From Cynocephalus volans (lineage: Eukaryota; Chordata; Mammalia; Dermoptera; Cynocephalidae): a stretch of 64,000 bases of DNA. The notes beneath the pieces were generated by a model that was given only the letters and a program-made list of their open reading frames with translations, was not told the DNA's origin and did not search any database. The translations under genes were made by a program, and so were the position numbers. The stretch covers positions 69,360,501 through 69,424,500 of the forward strand of contig NC_084466.1 in the NCBI RefSeq assembly GCF_027409185.1, given 5' to 3'. Shown in pieces: positions 61,626-64,000 of this stretch. Position 1 is the first letter of the stretch; the number at the start of each line of letters is the position of its first letter.

Positions 61626-62600
61626 GCAGTGAGCAAATGGACCTTTGGGGTTTCAATAACACAAGTGCATGTAGAATGCCCACACTGTGTACTGAATCAA
61701 GTCAGTTGGTAAAAGACTCACTCTGTGCCCCTTTGTATTACTCTCCACAGCTGAAAGGACCACCATGGGGTCACTGGAGCGTGTGCTCAGTGAGGGTATT
61801 TAGAACACATGCCCAAAGTCACTGGGGATTCTGCCTCCATATGGGCTGCCCACAATGACCTTGCTTCCTCATTAAAACTAGCATCACAATCCCCAAGAAC
61901 TCCTGACCAAGACATCTGACCACTTTGAGGGAAGGCAGCCTCACTACCAGTCCATTCGCCAAAAGCCCTTCTGGATTTCGTTACTCTGCTGCCTCTTGTT
62001 TTACTCTGTAAGGATTTGACAACATGTTTGCTACCACTTCTAAAGCATGCTCAGGGCAGCCAACTCCTCTAAATGTGTCTGGTTTGCTTCTTATCTTCCA
62101 AGCGCTCAGCCAAAAAAAGAGCCTGCCTCAATTTCCAAGAAATGCCATTCATACCAGCACGCAATAGAAGAAAGGCATATTTGATGCTAAGGGTCTTGGG
62201 CCCAACCCCAGTCTCCCCACCAGGCACTGCCATGGCTAGGCAGCGCCTCTACAGCCAGTGTAGCTGAGTCTGGTACATCTACGATTGCTTTCTTGTGAGC
62301 TTGCTCTCTATGGCTCTCCTTTCCTGATAGGATCTATCAGGATCACTATATGCCTGCTGACCATTTCCCATTTCATTTATTAGGCGTAAGTGGGTTTTCC
62401 AGATAACTGAAGTTTCTTTTAAAGCACTAAATTTTAAAAAAATTTTAGCCATCAGTATCATCTATCTATCTCCTGCCTTTTACAACATGAGTTATTAAAC
62501 ATGTTTGAATTTTTCCTTGGTGATATCAGATCATTACAAATACAAATGTAGCTATGAATAGCTAATATGGCAAGTTCGTTGGGATCATATGTCCCAAACG
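61626..62600. other. Upstream/intron sequence, nothing recognised
   Basis: No supported gene or repeat named. Confidence 0.4.
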
Positions 62601-62603
62601 ATA

Positions 62604-62694
62604 TTTTTTTTTGGTGGCTGGCCAGTGAGGGGATCCCAATCCTTTACTTTGGTGTTAGCACCATGCTGTACCGAGCAAACTAGCAAGCCAGCCC
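62604..62694 (-). mobile_element. Monomeric tRNA-Ile-derived SINE, minus strand
   Basis: T-run, 'ggtggctggccagtgagggg', 'tactttggtgttagcaccat' and 'gcaaactagcaagccagccc'. It is flanked by TGTCCCAAA at 62590-62598 and 62695-62703. Confidence 0.75.
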
Positions 62695-62703
62695 TGTCCC
62701 AAA

Positions 62704-64000
62704 TGCTTTTGAATAGTCTATCCTGTTAGTTCCATGAACTATGGAAAATTTAAATACTTTACTGTGCAAACCACTTCTCCTAGACAGTTGCTCAGACCCA
62801 GAATGCAGCCAGAAAAAGGGGGCTAGGGCCAGGTTAGAAAGGGCAGGAAGTCCAAGCTTTGTCCTGTGGGTGGTGGAGAATCGCCAGGAGATTTCAGGCA
62901 GAGGACTTACAGGATTATACGTATGGTTTGGACAGAAACAGGAATGAAGAGTGGGTTTAAACAAAGGAGGCAGCCCTCTAGGCTCGGTGATCAATGGATC
63001 CCAACAGGCAACACAAAAAGAGGGCCCAAGGACAATAACGCCATTTCTAGTTTGGCAGACCAGGCACATGGTAATGTATAAACCAAGGTGAGAATTGATG
63101 GGAAGAAAGCAAGTCTTGGGGTGAAAACAGTGGATATTCCTTTGTTCCCACAGACTCTAAGGAGACTGCAAAATAGTCAAGGCATGAGCCCCTTTCCCAA
63201 GCTAGGGAAACTCCTCTTGCTGGCATCTTCCCTTTTTCTCATGCCGGATCCCTAGATCAGAGGAGGGATCCCCCCCCCCCCATCTAATCCACCTTATCCT
63301 TTTAAGTCCTGCCTCTGTGGAGTCGCCTCCAGCCATCCTAGCAGGCAGGGAGCTCTCTCTTATCTGAATTCCAACAGCATTAATGTCAACACCACCAGTG
63401 CTGGCAAGTACTTAGTCTTTCTCATTATTGGATGACAAGTCTTCTCAGTACACTGAGGCTGCGATCAGATCAGTCCTTATTTGTTGCTGATGCCGAGCAT
63501 GTGCTCAGCTTCAGGAAACACAGTAAGTTCCTGGAACACAAAGATCTTACATCTTAGCTGCCCACAGACCTAACACGGTGATGAATATCAAATGTTAAAT
63601 AAGTATATTTAAATAAGTATTCAAATGTTTATATATTTAAATTTAAATACATATATTTAACTATATTTAAATAAATGAGTTGAACTATATAGAGATCAGA
63701 ATGTGCTTTCTACCTAGAATCTCAAGGTGCTTTTTTGTCCGCCTTACCACAATGCAAAGGTAAACTGCATTAGTCTCTCACACATTCCTTCTAGAACAAC
63801 ACATTTTCAAGTGTCTCACTGCAGTAAATTATTTTGCCTTCCATATGTGCAAATTTCACCAGCCATTTTCCAGAATAAAATTCATCTTTTGTTTACCTCC
63901 TACCTTCCGAGTCTTTGTGGGTCTTCTCTGTATAAAAATAAAAACCCTTTTGGTATCCTAAACAATCCTACTGCAACCTGAGAAGTCTTGGCCCAAAGGC
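62704..64000. other. Upstream/intron sequence with old repeat and low-complexity tract
   Basis: Positions 62760-62950 resemble the old repeat of intron 9. A C-run lies at 63271-63282 and an AT-rich 'atttaaataagtat'-type repeat at 63595-63672. No gene: the 129-codon minus-strand frame at 62680-63069 is the complement of the repeat. Confidence 0.45.

Overview
The window is mammalian genomic DNA. It has one split gene with GT-AG introns, AT-rich introns full of old interspersed repeats (L1, L2, MIR, MaLR-type LTRs, Tigger and hAT-Charlie remnants), and young tRNA-Ile-derived SINEs ending in A- or T-runs with target-site duplications. I see no Alu, B1/B2 or ruminant/carnivore SINEs. The monomeric and dimeric tRNA-Ile-like SINEs resemble the CYN SINEs of colugos, so a dermopteran such as Galeopterus is my best guess. 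This rests on recall of the SINE family, not on a search.

The only protein-coding gene I can support is ATP7B, the Wilson disease copper-transporting P1B-type ATPase, on the minus strand. Twenty coding exons, corresponding to human exons 2-21, lie between 56683 and 17335. All have usable splice sites and compatible phases and form an open frame of 1447 codons plus stop. Exon lengths equal the human ones as I remember them, except exon 3, which is one codon shorter. All six GMxCxxC metal-binding motifs are intact, as are TGE, CPC, DKTGT, SEHPL, TGDN, GDGVND and the C-terminal trileucine. The usual small first exon (17 codons in human) is not visible and probably lies beyond 64000. A 79-codon open exon at 59857-60093 has a good Kozak context, a consensus donor and the right phase to join exon 2. 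It is a candidate alternative N-terminus.

Region by region: 1-14700 lies downstream of the gene and has no recognisable coding gene. It holds LTRs, L2, MIR, SINEs, a TG microsatellite, and a small CpG-rich patch with a perfect NRF1-type palindrome near 630. Positions 14700-17334 are the probable ATP7B 3' UTR. Positions 17335-56683 are the gene body. Positions 56684-64000 are upstream or intron-1 sequence containing the candidate alternative exon, a perfect 23-bp tandem duplication just 5' of it, and an LTR with its own TATA box.

I found no previously undescribed biological system. The most interesting items are the alternative first exon, the NRF1-type promoter candidate, the nested transposon assemblies (a mariner-like MITE split by two SINEs, an LTR inside an LTR, an L1 inside an MLT1), and pineal-type TAATCT motifs in intron 8. 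Repeat family names come from recall of consensus sequences and should be confirmed with RepeatMasker.
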